From Chinchilla lanigera (Eukaryota > Chordata > Mammalia > Rodentia > Chinchillidae): a stretch of DNA of 64,000 nucleotides. The notes beneath the pieces are model-generated. The model had not been told where the DNA came from. It did no database searches and saw nothing but the letters and a program-made list of their open reading frames with translations. The stretch lies in the NCBI RefSeq assembly GCF_000276665.1, contig NW_004955429.1, positions 4,466,478-4,530,477 of the forward strand. Direction: 5' to 3'. Position numbers and translations under genes: made by a program. This document shows, piece after piece, positions 1 to 11,900 of the stretch. How positions within the stretch are numbered: the first letter of the stretch is position 1; every line of letters begins with the position of its first letter.

Positions 1-85
1 TAGAGGATCCTAAGAATAGGATATTACAGGCAAAGATATTAAGCCTCACAGATAATGAAAGGAATAAAAAATTAAAACAATAATT

Positions 86-235
86 TTTTTTTTTGGCCTT
101 TTTGAGACAGGGTCTCACTAAGCATCTTAGCCTGGTCTTGAATTCACTTTGTAGCACAGACTGGCCTTGAACTAGTATCTTCTGCCTCAGCCTCCTGAGT
201 GCTGGGATTATGGGCGTGCACCACCACTCCCGGCT
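86..235 (-). repeat. B1 SINE, antisense, with target-site duplication
   Basis: A T run is followed by gagacagggtctcact and ends with the B1 head, read in reverse (tgggattatgggcgtgcacc). It carries the tandem-like internal segment typical of B1. A 10-base direct repeat AACAATAATT flanks it at 76-85 and 236-245. Confidence 0.9.
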
Positions 236-779
236 AACAATAATTATTTTAAACTTTAGCATTTTTGCCCAAAATTTAAAAATAACCCAGTATTAACTGA
301 AATATGGTCATAACAGTTTTATGTTGCTAGTGAATTTTGATTTCATTCTCTTTATGGCTTCCACTTTGATATTTTGTATTTAATATTAGAAATAAACTTG
401 TGATTTTTCACTGACAGTGGTCTAGAAAGTGGTTATAGTGAAAATAATAACAGAAGCGGTAACATGAAAATATAGTGAACAGTATATAGCCATAATTACA
501 AAGATTGAATATATAAAGCATGATTTGTTCATGTGATGTAATACCATGTAGTATTTAAAAATAATGATGTAGGCATATATATTTTAATATGGATAGTTAT
601 AAAATATTAAAGGAAGATAGGTTAGAGACAAATTTATGTGCTTTTGTATATTTTCACAAATGAAAAGTTTTGGAATGATATGGATATATACCAGATATTG
701 ACAACAGTAGAGGGAATGATAAATTTTTTTTTTTGCTTAGTTTTATTTTCCTGTTTACCTTTAATGAGCATTAATATTA

Positions 780-1230
780 TGTATTTCATAAATGTAACCA
801 TACTCATAAGTGAAATAAATCAGACTCACTTGTGTAAACATTGTATTCTCTCCTAGTATAAGAAACTGAATGAATAAATAAGATCCAAAAGGTACAGTAG
901 ATATAGTGAAAAGGAAAGGAACTGCTCAAAAGGAAAGAACAACTGGGATGGTGAAAAAGAGAAAGGAAGGAAGGGAAAGAAAAGAAATGTATATATACAC
1001 AAGATAGCTAACATAATTATCCTACTAATTTCTATTAGTTCATTGAAAGGAACTGTTAGTGCTTATATTGTTGATCTATTTTGCATGCCTGTACCTGGTA
1101 ATCTGAGCAACTACTTTGAAGATAACAATATGCAATATGATAACCACTGATAGTTTCTGATCTTGTTTTGAAATTCTGTATTATTTTTATTGTTTTTTAA
1201 TCTCTTTTTTGTCTCTAAAATAAATATGTA
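780..1230 (+). repeat. L1 3' UTR fragment, sense
   Basis: Recognised by internal comparison: its reverse complement aligns with 4580-5080 and more loosely with 61740-61950. Shared landmarks include cataagtgaaataaatcag, the A/G-rich block and gagcaactactttgaagata. The other two copies continue into L1 ORF2, which identifies the family. Confidence 0.8.
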
Positions 1231-1299
1231 TATATAAACTATACAGGAAAAAATTGGTATGTGACCCATTAGCTATTACAGATTGCTAAGACAATGTTA

Positions 1300-1465
1300 A
1301 TGGTGTGGTGTGGTGGAAAAGTTCCAGGATCAAGAGACTGGAAACTCTGGTAATAGTCCAAGCTGTGTCACTAATTGGCGGTGAGACCATCAGCAAGTCT
1401 CTCTGGGCCTCAGCGTCTATATTTGAAAAATAAACTGCTTGAACTAGGTCTACAATTTTAAAACT
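1300..1465 (+). repeat. MIR SINE, sense
   Basis: Shows the MIR core order: agctgtgtcactaat, then gcaagtctctctgggcctca, then a degraded tail. Diverged, as expected for this ancient family. Confidence 0.75.
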
Positions 1466-1924
1466 CTTGAGCAGACTGTTAGAATTTCCAAGGAATTAGC
1501 AGGATGGAACAGGTTTTTCTGTAAACTCCCCTGCCTCCTTCAGCAAACAGATCAGCTCTGTAAAGTTGATATTTTGTGGGTTGTTTTATTTGTAGCCATC
1601 TTTCATAGATTTTGGGTGAGATAAGGAAAAGAAATATCTTTCAAGATTCAGCAATCCTAGGTACTTCTGCTACTCTTCTACCTGAACTTCCTTCATAGTG
1701 GAGCTGATCTTAGGTATCAGGATGCCTTTGCTTTCCAGAAAATATCAAAACAGTAACAATCTACATCCACTGAGAACTGATTAGTAAATGGATAATTAGG
1801 GGAGTGTCTTTATCCTATCAGGCCTATAGAGGCCTGTATTTTACAGAAGTGAAAACCATTTCAGCACCTTATATGATTTTTTTTTCCATTTAGTCTTGAC
1901 CCAGTGAAATGGCACTATCTTCCA

Positions 1925-2090
1925 GTTCTATCCTGCTTCAATGTGCACTGCAGTGAATAGTTGTCTCCAGTACTTGTGTAACTTTAGGCATTTACTTAAC
2001 CTCTTCACATTTCAGGGGTATGTTTTCTAATGACTCAGATTAGGTGATCTCCAAGTTTACTTTAGCTATAAATTTCTCTAAAATTATGCA
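1925..2090 (+). repeat. Probable MIR SINE, sense
   Basis: Contains a MIR-like stretch, tgtaactttaggcatttact followed by taacctcttcacatttcagg, then a degraded tail. More diverged than the copy at 1300. Confidence 0.5.
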
Positions 2091-2522
2091 GTTATTAAAG
2101 TGATAACTGATGAAATTTGAGTTCACTATTAACTCTGGTTACTGATATGATATTACTGATACTATATTTGAAATTAAGTTATATTGGGAAACTTACGTAC
2201 ATTTAACAAGGTAAGTCTTCTATATTATCGTGGTACTTCAAATCTAAATAATGAAGCCACATGATTTGGTTCTGACCTTCTGTACCTATATTTTCCCTAG
2301 CTTGATATTGTTTATGTCTGTTCAGAGGATACTACATTATTGATTGGTGCCTAGGATGACCTGAAATTTAAGGTCAGCTTTCAATTTGATGACTCTTAAC
2401 TACCCAAGATATAAGGAGATGCCTTAAAATGCAGTCTATTCTCCGGTTTATAGTAGATTTTATTCACATCACAAATACCCTTTAAAAATCTGTATTATGT
2501 AGTGATATGATGAAAATCTATG

Positions 2523-3030
2523 TTGAATGTTTAAACTTTTTTAAAAACTTTACTGTAAAAAAATACATTGCCATTAATTCCCCTCAAAATACTACCCCTT
2601 CATTTTGAACACAGTTATCCCAACATTCTTGCCATTTTCTGAAGCAGTTGTGGAAGTATTTTGTGTCTTTATGGGGTGTGCTCCAAAGTACAAGTGAACA
2701 TTCCTGCCAAATGCCCTCCATAAAAAAGTCAGGGTCAAAAAAATACTAGTGTTTCCTTAGCCACCTTCCTCACCACATCTGACACCGTGGGACTTCTGGC
2801 TCTTCCTCCAAGTCAAAATGATGAGGAAAAGTAAATATTTTGAAGGACATTGAAATAGATTGACAGTATAACTAAAGACACCAAAAAAAAGGACTTTCAG
2901 AACAGCCTCGCCAAGTGGCAAGAATGGTAGGATAAGTGTGTTAGAAGCAAGGGGGAGGGATTTGGAGGGGGTAAGTGGCCATGTGTCTTCTTATTATAAT
3001 AAAATTTTTAAGAAATTAAGCATCCACTGT
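2523..3030 (+). mobile_element. Mariner-like foldback DNA transposon, copy 1
   Basis: The first and last roughly 150-190 bases are imperfect reverse complements. For example, aagcagttgtggaagt near 2641 pairs with the acttt-cagaacagc region near 2893, and ttgccattttctgaagc pairs with aagtggcaagaatgg. The right-hand half, read on the + strand, resembles the degraded C-terminal end of a mariner transposase (P-P-x-S-P-x-x-x-P-x-D-F-W-L-F pattern, followed by a K-Y-F-E-G block), with stops. A second copy lies at 22415-22920. The exact Repbase name was not determined. Confidence 0.7.
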
Positions 3031-3835
3031 ATTTTTTTTAATCACACCTCATAGATCATCTTTAAGATAATGTGTCAAAAGTAGTATCTATACTTACCAA
3101 TTTCTAAATCTTTGATGTGAAATGGTGCTATATGCAATTGACTAGCTCAAATGAGAAAAATGGGGAAATATGTAAATAGGAGTAATTCTTCAATAAACTT
3201 TTAAAGTAATACTCTTCATTTATATTGTCTTTGTTTTATATAAACCTTATTTGTTTATTACTATAAATTTAGTTCAGTTTTTAAGGCCATACTTTTCTGT
3301 TAAAATTTTTTGTTGGACACTAGAATAGGACATCAGTCTGCTTTGTGATTAAGATAGATGTATAAACAAATAATTACAGCATGGTAGGAACGTTGTACAG
3401 TGGTAGGATTCTCTGCAGTTAAGGGCCTAGGAAAATGGCACTCCCAGTAGAAGTATATGAGAATTATCGTTTGATTTCATTGTGTGTAACACGTGAAGCC
3501 ATGCTTTTTCCAATTAATTTTAGTGTACTACTTTCTTCAGTGTCCTCTGCTGATAAGGAGCATTGTTCATGAGAGGCTTAATTTCTGCAGAAATTCTTAG
3601 CAAAAAATATTTTGAAAGTTCAGTCCTTTATAATTTGGAAAACCTCACAGAATGATATTTTAGGAACTGATTAACTCCGTATTGAAGAAGATAGTTCTAT
3701 CAGTAAAGCATTATACTTGGGAAAAGAGAAGTTTGTTGTACTAAATGATCATTGCGTCATTACAGCTTTATAACTAATAGATATTTTCCAGCCAGTTAGC
3801 TGCAGATAAAGAATGTTAACCAAGACCATATTCCT

Positions 3836-3953
3836 GGGGCTGGGGATTTAGCTCAGTGGCACAGCGCCTACCTGGCAAGCACGAGGTCATGAGTTCGATT
3901 CCTGGTACCAGAAAAAAAAAAAACAACCCAAAAAACAGAAATCAAACAAACAA
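3836..3953 (+). repeat. ID SINE with 11-base target-site duplication
   Basis: Begins ggggctggggatttagctca and shows tRNA-Ala-like A and B boxes (gagttcgattcc), then an A-rich tail. The direct repeat ACCATATTCCT occurs at 3825-3835 and 3954-3964, marking a recent, complete insertion. Confidence 0.95.
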
Positions 3954-4579
3954 ACCATATTCCTTCATTTTTCAGATACACTTAAAAGATGGGCAAATTG
4001 CTTGGGTCAGTGCAAATTGTATTAAACTACAAATATCTACTATGATCTGATTCTTGAATGTTTTGACATATGCGGTATTAACTATCATGATACTTTGAAA
4101 AATATGCATTGGCAAATTATTTCCTTTTATTGTTAGTTCTGTTCCTGTTTCAGAAAGTTGCATGCTTACTAAAAGGTAGGGAAGGAAAACAGAACTGAAC
4201 AGAAATTTTAATGCTTGTTGAAGTAGTACTGCTGCATGATTGGTTGAGGGAGAAGGACTTGAGTGACTAAAATGACAGTATCATATTTTTCTGTTTTAAA
4301 CGTGTTTGGGTTTTCATCATTGTAGTCTGTGTTCTACCACTGAACAAAGACCCCAGCACTGGCCTTCACGAGACAACCAAAAGTACATAGAAAGCAATTT
4401 TACGTGATGTTGGCAGTCTCAGTGCAGTCAGCTGTTCATTGCAAAGCTCTTGCCAGTGCACTCAGAAGGTGTTCAGGGGGGAAACTGATAAGTGTCTGGA
4501 AAGTCTTGTTTTTGACTAATGTTCAGATTGCATCTTTGTGTGTAAGTTACTGAAGTCTTCATTGAAAAAGACAGTGTTT

Positions 4580-5765
4580 GATGTATATTTTCCTCTGGGA
4601 TTCATTGTTTTGAAGAAAAGAAAAAAACAAAAATAATGGTGTAAAATTTCAAAACACCAATGTAGGAGAGGAACAATAGTCAGTACATTGCGTATTGTTA
4701 TCTTCAAAGTAGTTGCTCACAAGATATAGGCACAAAAAATTGATCAAACGATATAGGCATAAACTTTTCTTTTCAATGAACTAATAGCAATTAGTAGTAT
4801 AACTGTCATTATCTTGTGTGTACACACGCACATTTATTTATTTATTTTTTCCTTTTCCCTTCCTTGTTTTCTCCTTTCTCCCATTCCAGTTTCTCTTTCC
4901 TTTTGAATAGTTTCTTCCCATTTCACAATAGCTATTATACATTTTGGGTCTTACTTACTCTTTCAGTTTCTTACACTAGGGAAACAGTATGATGTTTACA
5001 CATGCAAGACTGATTTATTTCACTTATGAGTATGATCTCAAGTCACATCCATTTTCCTATAAGTATCTCAAGTTTATTCATCTTTATAGCTAAGTAGTAC
5101 TCCAGTGTATAAAAATACCATATCTTTTTTTATCTATTCCTCGGTTGGTGGGCAATTGGGTTGCTTCCAAGATTTTGCTATGACAAATTGTGCTGCTATA
5201 AACATGAGTGTCTGTATATCACAGTGCTATGTTTTCAGTTCTGGGAAAATACCTAGAAATACAGTTTATAGAAAAATAAAGTGTGCAATGTAGGAAATAG
5301 CCTGTCTCTATCAAAATCTTCAACAATTACAATTATCAAAACACCCCTGCATTTTATTATCTTCTTGGTGTTAAATGGATTGAAAATATAACTTTTCCCT
5401 TTTAAACACACAATTACAAAGATAGTCACAATAGAAGAAAGTCATCACAAACATAGTGTCCTTGAGTGATGTCCGCAGTTGTTGCCTGAAATGAATTTGC
5501 ATAACTGAATAGCTGGGTCAAATGGGACCTCTGATGCTAGTTTTTTGAAGATTCGCCACACTGATTTCCACAGTGGTTGCATCAGTCTACATGCCCACCA
5601 GCAGTGGAGAAGTTCACTTTTCCCCACAGCCCCTCCAGCATTTGTTATTGGGTGATTTCTTGATGATAGCCGTTCTTTCTGGGGTGAGTTGGAATCTCAG
5701 TGTTCTTTTAATTTGCATCTCTCAAATGACCAATGATGTTGAACGTTTTGTCATTGTTTCAAATG
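4580..5765 (-). repeat. L1 3' end, antisense, interrupted
   Basis: From about 4580 the L1 3' UTR appears in reverse, then the L1 3' region with landmarks agctaagtagtactccagtg, gttgcttccaagattttgct and ccacagtggttgcatcagtc. Near 5245-5490 roughly 245 bases that I cannot place in L1 interrupt the element before it resumes at agctgggtcaaatgggacct. Its 3' UTR is an inverted copy of 780-1230. Confidence 0.85.
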
Positions 5766-7260
5766 TAAAAGTTTACCTCTTAAAGTTGTAATAGTAGTTT
5801 AATACGATAATTATTAATTTGAATTTTTGGTATCATGTATCATGGTTAATATTTGAGAAGTTTTTAGCAGAGATGTATCTTCAAGAAGAAATTTTTGTCC
5901 TTTATTACATTGAATTTAGGCTTTCTGATCTTCAGGAAATGATCCTTTGAATGCACTTAATGTATATAAAACACCTTGTAAAATATTTTCATTTTTTCTT
6001 TAAAGCCAAAGCTATCAGCATTTAAAAATAAAAACAGACTATTTTAATTTCTTTAAGAGTAGTTCTAAGGGAGTGTGATTGAAACTTGAAGAGTAAAATA
6101 GTGAGCAAAGCCTGTGCCTGTGTAAAAGGCAGGTGCTTTTTCCTAACCTGAGTCTCTTGTTGGGAGGAAACAGGTAGACTCATCTAGTGACTGGTTATGG
6201 CTGCAGTCCAGATCACACATCTTAAACTTACTGTATATTAACAAGCCGCCTTGTGGCATCATACTACCAAGACATATCCTATTACCGGCTCAGTATCTTT
6301 AAATCATGTCAGTACTCTGTAAACATACGTAAACTCCAAAGAAATCATACCTTGAATACCTTGAAATTGTGGTGTAAAGTATGGTGTAAAATTAGCAACA
6401 TTTTGAAATTGTGTAATAGCAAAATATCTGGGGAAAATCTCCTATTTCCATTTGCAGGGGAGTAGCTAAATAAGATTTGGTGTATTCACACTGGAATTGT
6501 ATACACCAGTGAAAATAAATAAACCCAAGTAGAAACTTGCCAGCTGTCCATCAAACCCTCTTCTATTTCTTTGTTCAGGTAGGTAGATCTCACATGTCCC
6601 AGCATTTCTGTAGTAATGTGTGTGTGTATTTCAGTAACAGAATTAGAAAATAATGTCACAGGCTATTAAAGAAGAAAAAGTGAATGCAAAAAATATTCTA
6701 GTTAGATTCGGTCATACTTGCTTCTGGGATAAGATTAATAAAGAGGAGTTCTTTCAGATTTTAAGAAAAGTTATTTAAATGCCTTATGACTAGTAAGAAT
6801 TCTTATTCCAACTATAATTTTGAAATCAATTTCTCTATATTTAGAATTTTAACCCAAACTTTTCCCTGGTATGCAAATATTTATTGTTACAAAGAGGACT
6901 AAGGGAGAGAATTAGATAGTATAAGTTAAGTGTATCATCACTACCGACAGACAGCTTGAAGCATCTGACTGGAAAGTGATTCTGAATGGATCATAAAAAT
7001 GAAGAAAAGTACATTGTGATTTTTTTTTTGCCAGCTTATCATTTTGTGAGACTAATAACACTGTTACTAGATTACATGTATCATAAGTCAGAAATAGCTT
7101 TGAAACTTGTAACAGTAGTCAAAACTAAACCATTCATGAAACACTTCTGGATGTTTCATAAGATTGTTTCCAACTTTTTAATATACTTAGATTTAAAATT
7201 GCTATTTTCTATGAATGTGACATTTTAAAAGTGAGGATTTAAGATGTCTTTGAAATATGA

Positions 7261-7373
7261 TCTGGGGGAGAGAGAAAGGGAGAGGATATAGAGAGAAGAA
7301 AGGATGAGAAAGAAGAAAACGGGAGAGGAGCAGCAGAAGAAGAGGAAGGTGGGAGAGGGGAAGAGAGAAATGT
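7261..7373. repeat. Purine-rich low-complexity tract
   Basis: More than 100 bases almost entirely A and G (gagagaaagggagaggatat and similar), without a strict period. It could form a triplex or act as a splicing-factor sink, but nothing in the sequence shows this. Confidence 0.8.
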
Positions 7374-7874
7374 ACTGTCTAGGTAAAAGAGTAAAAACTA
7401 GAAACCTGAATAAAAAAGGAAATCACATAGTAAAACACCAGCAATTCAAAATAATGTAGAAATGGAGCCACACCAAAACAGCACTAGAGAAGACCCATAT
7501 CCCCAGTCAATTTATACATGTCATCTGTATAAAAGATGTTACCAATAAATGTTCAAGTCAATAATAAATTTACAAGTTGAGTTATATTTGGAAAAATAAA
7601 GTTCACTTGTTTAATTAGAAATATTATGGATAAAAGTCGCCTAGACCTTTCATCTTCAAGTTGTGAGAGTGTTAAATACAGTGTCTTTAGTCATATTAAA
7701 TATGCACTGAAAACCAGAAATTACTTTTTGGGAAAATATTCATAGATGTGTAGCATCTGTGCAATTCCAATTGTTTTCAAACTGGATTGGCCAACATAGG
7801 GGAGAATCAAGAGAGCCCACAGACTGCATGTAAAGGATTCCAGGCATACTTAAGCATATACAAAATTATATTCA

Positions 7875-8031
7875 AGTCTTTTGTTTGTTTTTTTGAGACA
7901 GGGTCTCACTATGCAGTTCAGGCTGGCCTTGAGCTCACTTTGTAGCCCAGGCTGGTCTCGAATTTGCAACGATCCTCCTGCCTCAGCCTCCCGCATGCTG
8001 GGATTACAGGTACGTGCCACCATGCCTGGCT
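7875..8031 (-). repeat. B1 SINE, antisense, with 14-base target-site duplication
   Basis: T-rich start, gagacagggtctcactatgc, the internal quasi-duplication (ggctggccttgagctcactt then ggctggtctcgaatttgc) and the reversed B1 head. Flanked by CAAAATTATATTCA at 7861-7874 and 8032-8045. Confidence 0.95.
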
Positions 8032-8391
8032 CAAAATTATATTCAGTCATACTTTAACTAAATTGGAATTTAAACAAAAAAAGAGCTTAATTCTAAACAT
8101 CAGATTCCTGTACATATTCGAATGTTTTACAAGGAAGTGGCCCATCAATTCATGTCAATATGTGAGGAATAATTTGCTCTGAGATTAGGACTGTGGAATA
8201 TCTGAAAGACAAGCAGTATCTGATTAAAACCGTAATATTCCTCCTGTGTCACTAGTGTCATGTCGTGGAACAAGTGGGCGGGCTGGCTGATTCACGTCAC
8301 CTGCTGGCTCATTTTGGTGACGTACTCATCCACTGTGAACCCATTCCTTCATCACACTTGTGATGTTTGTCAAAACGTAGTGAAAGTTTGA

Positions 8392-8465
8392 GCTGGGGTG
8401 AAACTCAACCGTAAAGCGCTTATCTAGCATGCAGAAGGCCCTGGGATCCCCAGTACAATAAAAAT
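8392..8465 (+). repeat. Old ID-like SINE, sense
   Basis: Degraded tRNA-derived SINE: agctggggtgaaactcaacc, then agcgcttatctagcatgcag and ggatccccagtac. No tail duplication seen. Confidence 0.65.
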
Positions 8466-9379
8466 CCAATGAGAGTTGTATAGCTCTTCAAGATTCTGTT
8501 TAAACAAACCATACTTTTTACACTGATGTCCTGAGTGTCTGAAAAGTAATAATAGGTTTTTGAAATAAGTTTTCATGCATTAGTAACCTCTGTGATTTTT
8601 TTTTTTAAAGAGTTAAATACTGTTTGCTTTATGCAAGGGCTCAAAAAAGCCTCAAATTTTGATGTACTTTGGACTTTGGATTTTTTCCTTAGGAATACTC
8701 AGACTGTGTTACCATCCTTCTGTTAATGCCAAGGAGTCAAGGCTCGTGTGTGTTAAGCAGCCTGCCTGCTGTAGTCTGCAGCTAGTAAGTAAAGGGTCCA
8801 GGCCCAGGCAGCCTCATTGTGAGGTCTGCTGTGCATTTCCTCCGTGCATGCCATTTCCCAGCATTACAGGATAAGCTTGAAGCCAGTGATAGAACACAGT
8901 AGGTCCAAAATTCAACCATAGAAAAGAGCAAAAAAAAAAAGAAAAAAGAAATGAGCGCACACACTGAAATTCAGTCTTATGTTTCCTCAGCAACTGACAT
9001 CATGAAAAGGGATTGTATCAGTATGAAAAAGAACTTCCCTGAAAATAGAGATTTTACTCTAAGTACCTGGTATTGATAATACAATTGCTGGCAATAGTAA
9101 TCTTATAATTTTAGATATACCATGAAATTATGTCTTCTAAGGTGAATATAATATAAAATACTTTCTCATGCTTTACCACAAGTAATTTCTGGAATCTACT
9201 GGGAAGCTGACCTCATTCTTCAAGTATAAAAAATTAGAGATGATAGCTTAAGACATGTTATTTGTTGTGCATATAGGCCTTCTTTTATAACTATTATGTG
9301 TATTTGTGTGACAGCCATATCTCTTCCACTTGGGACAAAATTTAGACTTTGTACCTCCCATACATACGTTGTTTTTTTT

Positions 9380-9545
9380 TTTTTTCCATAAAAACCATCT
9401 TTACTGAGGTATAATTTACAAACAGAAAAGCCACTCATTCTAAGTGTACATTTCAGTGGTTTGTGGCAAATTTATAATTCTAACACTTTTATCCCAATTT
9501 CTTAGAACGTTTCCATTACCCTAAAAAGTTAAGTCTGTCAGCTTA
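9380..9545 (-). repeat. L1M 3' UTR fragment, antisense
   Basis: Contains tttactgaggtataatttac and gtacatttcagtggtttgtg, the reversed 3' UTR signature common to old mammalian L1M subfamilies. Confidence 0.8.
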
Positions 9546-10493
9546 TGTTCCCTTATGTGTGGTTATTACTTTTATTATTTTATGATGGGTGTTTTCCCCT
9601 AACACTTTCCCTGTCACCCTTCTTTTAGTTTGCTTTGTCTAGTTGTTGTATCTAATTTTCATGGAGTTTTTCTTTTTTTTTTTTTATTTTGGTTTCTTAA
9701 CCTTGAGCTGTTCTTCAATCAGATGACCTTGCTATGAAGTCTTTTAAGGGACTCCGATGGCAGTGCTTAGTCCACAGGAGTTTAACTGCTGGTGCTCCAG
9801 TCCGTGCTTAGCTTCCAGCCCTCGGCTGCTGCCGATATATGAGTTGCTGGTCGTGGTGGGAAGGCGATATGCGTAGTGATACACACAGCGGAGGTCCTAG
9901 TGGAGAAACCGGGGACTGGGAATGAAATCCTTCACTGTGTGGGCCCGCAGTTTGCCTTTGTTACAAACAGATCAAAGGCACTGTGGATTTGTGGGAGTGA
10001 AGAAGGCACATGTGTCTATTTCTTTCCGTCTTCTCTTTGGATATAGACCCACGAAAATGTAACCCTCCCTGTTTTCTGCAGGGAAAAGATAGATGTTTAG
10101 AGGGGTCTCAGTGTGATCATCTAGATGGATGGGAGACAGCTGAGCTGTCTATGTCTCATCCCAACATTTTTCAGAAAGCAAAAGTCAAATTGCTTACTCT
10201 TTATCCTGTCATTTCTTTTTCTGTAAAAAAGTCAGTTATACAATATCCAGCAAGCTTGATTCAGAAACGTGAAGCATGAAATGGCAATCTAAGAGTTTCT
10301 CATATTATTTAAAAGAGAAGAAAATGTGAAGTATATTTGGGAGCTGTGAGATGAAGTCATAATAATGTACTAGAAATTTAATACATGAATAGCTTTTAAA
10401 GAATTAAAATGAGAGTCCTATAGATAAAAGAAAAATTTAAAGATAGTAAATTAGATCAATGACCTATTAGAAGCAAAAATCCATGCAGATTAT

Positions 10494-10626
10494 TCCCAGG
10501 CATGATGGCACACACCTGTAATCCCAGCACTAGGGAGGCTGAGGCAGGAGGATTGCTTTGAGTTCGAGGCCAGAGTGAGGTACATAGTGAGACCCTGTCT
10601 CAAAACAAACAAACAAAAAAGAATCT
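10494..10626 (+). repeat. B1 SINE, sense, with 11-base target-site duplication
   Basis: Reads caggcatgatggcacacacc, cagcactagggaggctgagg and gagaccctgtctcaaaac. Lacks most of the internal duplication. Flanked by ATGCAGATTAT at 10483-10493 and 10627-10637. Confidence 0.92.
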
Positions 10627-10847
10627 ATGCAGATTATAAAGTGGAAGAGAGAATGTGAAATAATGTGGCAGAGAAAATATTCTAGCCTCACATTGAGGAA
10701 AACCTCATTTTAATTCTTTTCTGGTTCTAGCCAGCCGCAGTCTTTGATAATTCTCAAATCTGAAGTACAGTTTCCTTATGTCTAACATGAAAAGGTTCAT
10801 GTATTTAGGTTAAATACTAAGGTCTTCTGTGCTTTAAAAATGCATAA

Positions 10848-11205
10848 CGAGGTGACAAGAAGCCCATGAAAAGATGTTCATCAGCAACCGTTAGGAAAAT
10901 ACGTACTAAGATCACTGTAAGATAGCAGGTCTGTACTTATCACAAGGACTAAAATAAAAAATAGTGGCGGGGCTGGGGATTTAGCTCAGCGGCACAGCGC
11001 CTGCCTGGCAGTCGAAGTCATGAGTTCAATTCCTGGTACCGGAAAACAAACAAACAAACAAAAAATAGTGGCAATACCAAATGTTGTTGAGGGTGTAGAG
11101 AAGCCAGATCACTTATACATTGCTGGTAGGCGTGTAAAATTGTACAATCACTCTGGAAAAGAATTTGGCAGTTTCTTATAAAATTAAAAATGTATCACTA
11201 TATGC
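10848..11205 (+). repeat. Old L1 3' region, sense, split by a young ID
   Basis: Contains catgaaaagatgttcatcag, tgttgttgagggtgtagaga and tacattgctggtaggcgtgt, which are sense-strand landmarks of the L1 3' region. The ID element at 10969-11059 interrupts it. Confidence 0.8.
10969..11059 (+). repeat. ID SINE with 13-base target-site duplication
   Basis: Body ggggctggggatttagctca to a CAAA-repeat tail. Flanked by AAAAAATAGTGGC at 10956-10968 and 11060-11072, and inserted into the older L1. Confidence 0.95.
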
Positions 11206-11545
11206 TGTGATCTGAATGCATATCTTCCCAAAATTCATGTGTTACGATCCTGACCCTGTGCCGCATGGTGAGGCTTATAAGAGGTAAAGATTTGGGGAGA
11301 TGATTTAGATTAGAAGGACTGAGCCCTAAAGAATAGGATATGTGCCCTTATAAGAGAGGCCTCAGAACTACCACGCCCTTCCTCCCTGTCAGAACACCAC
11401 AGGAAGGAGCCATCTGTGAGGAGGAGGGTCCTCACCAAACAGCAAATCTGCTGGCACCTTGGTGTTGGACTTTACAATTTTCAACAATATAAAAACTAAA
11501 TCTATGTTGTTTATAAAACACCCAGTCTGTGACACTTGCTAAAAA
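11205..11545 (+). repeat. MaLR-type (MLT1/MST-like) solo LTR, sense
   Basis: Shows the order of a mammalian MaLR LTR: attcatgtgttacgatcctg, gtgcccttataagagaggcc, caaatctgctggcaccttgg and atctatgttgtttataaaac. Subfamily name is uncertain. No internal retroviral genes are present. Confidence 0.7.
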
Positions 11546-11674
11546 AGAAATTCAGCACAAATTTTAAGGTCTTATTAATTGGTTTTACTTGTGATTCTAG
11601 AATTGGGCAGCACTGCATTCCATAAAATAGTGTGTTCACATGAGCAGAGCAGAAGGGGTTGGTTGCTTGCTTCC

Positions 11675-11825
11675 TTTCGTTTTGTTTTTGAGACAGGGTT
11701 TTACTGTACAGTTCACCCTGGCCTTGAACTCACTTTGTAGCCCAGGCTGGCCTCAAACTTGCAGCAAACCTCCTGCCTCAGCCTCCCAAATGCTGGGATT
11801 ACAGGCGTACACCACCACACCCAGC
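11675..11825 (-). repeat. B1 SINE, antisense
   Basis: Full antisense B1 from ttgagacagggttttactgt to accaccacacccagcc, with the internal quasi-duplication. Flanked by a short direct repeat, AGGGGTTG. Confidence 0.92.
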
Positions 11826-11900
11826 CAGGGGTTGTTTTTAGAGGGAGAAAAAGTACAAAGAAAGCAGAAGAAACTAGTGGATTTCAAAGTTACATTTCTT

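Noticed and set aside
3836..3910. tRNA-like sequence with A and B boxes
   Set aside because: It is the tRNA-Ala-derived head of an ID SINE with an A tail and target duplication, not a functional tRNA. The same applies to the other ID copies.
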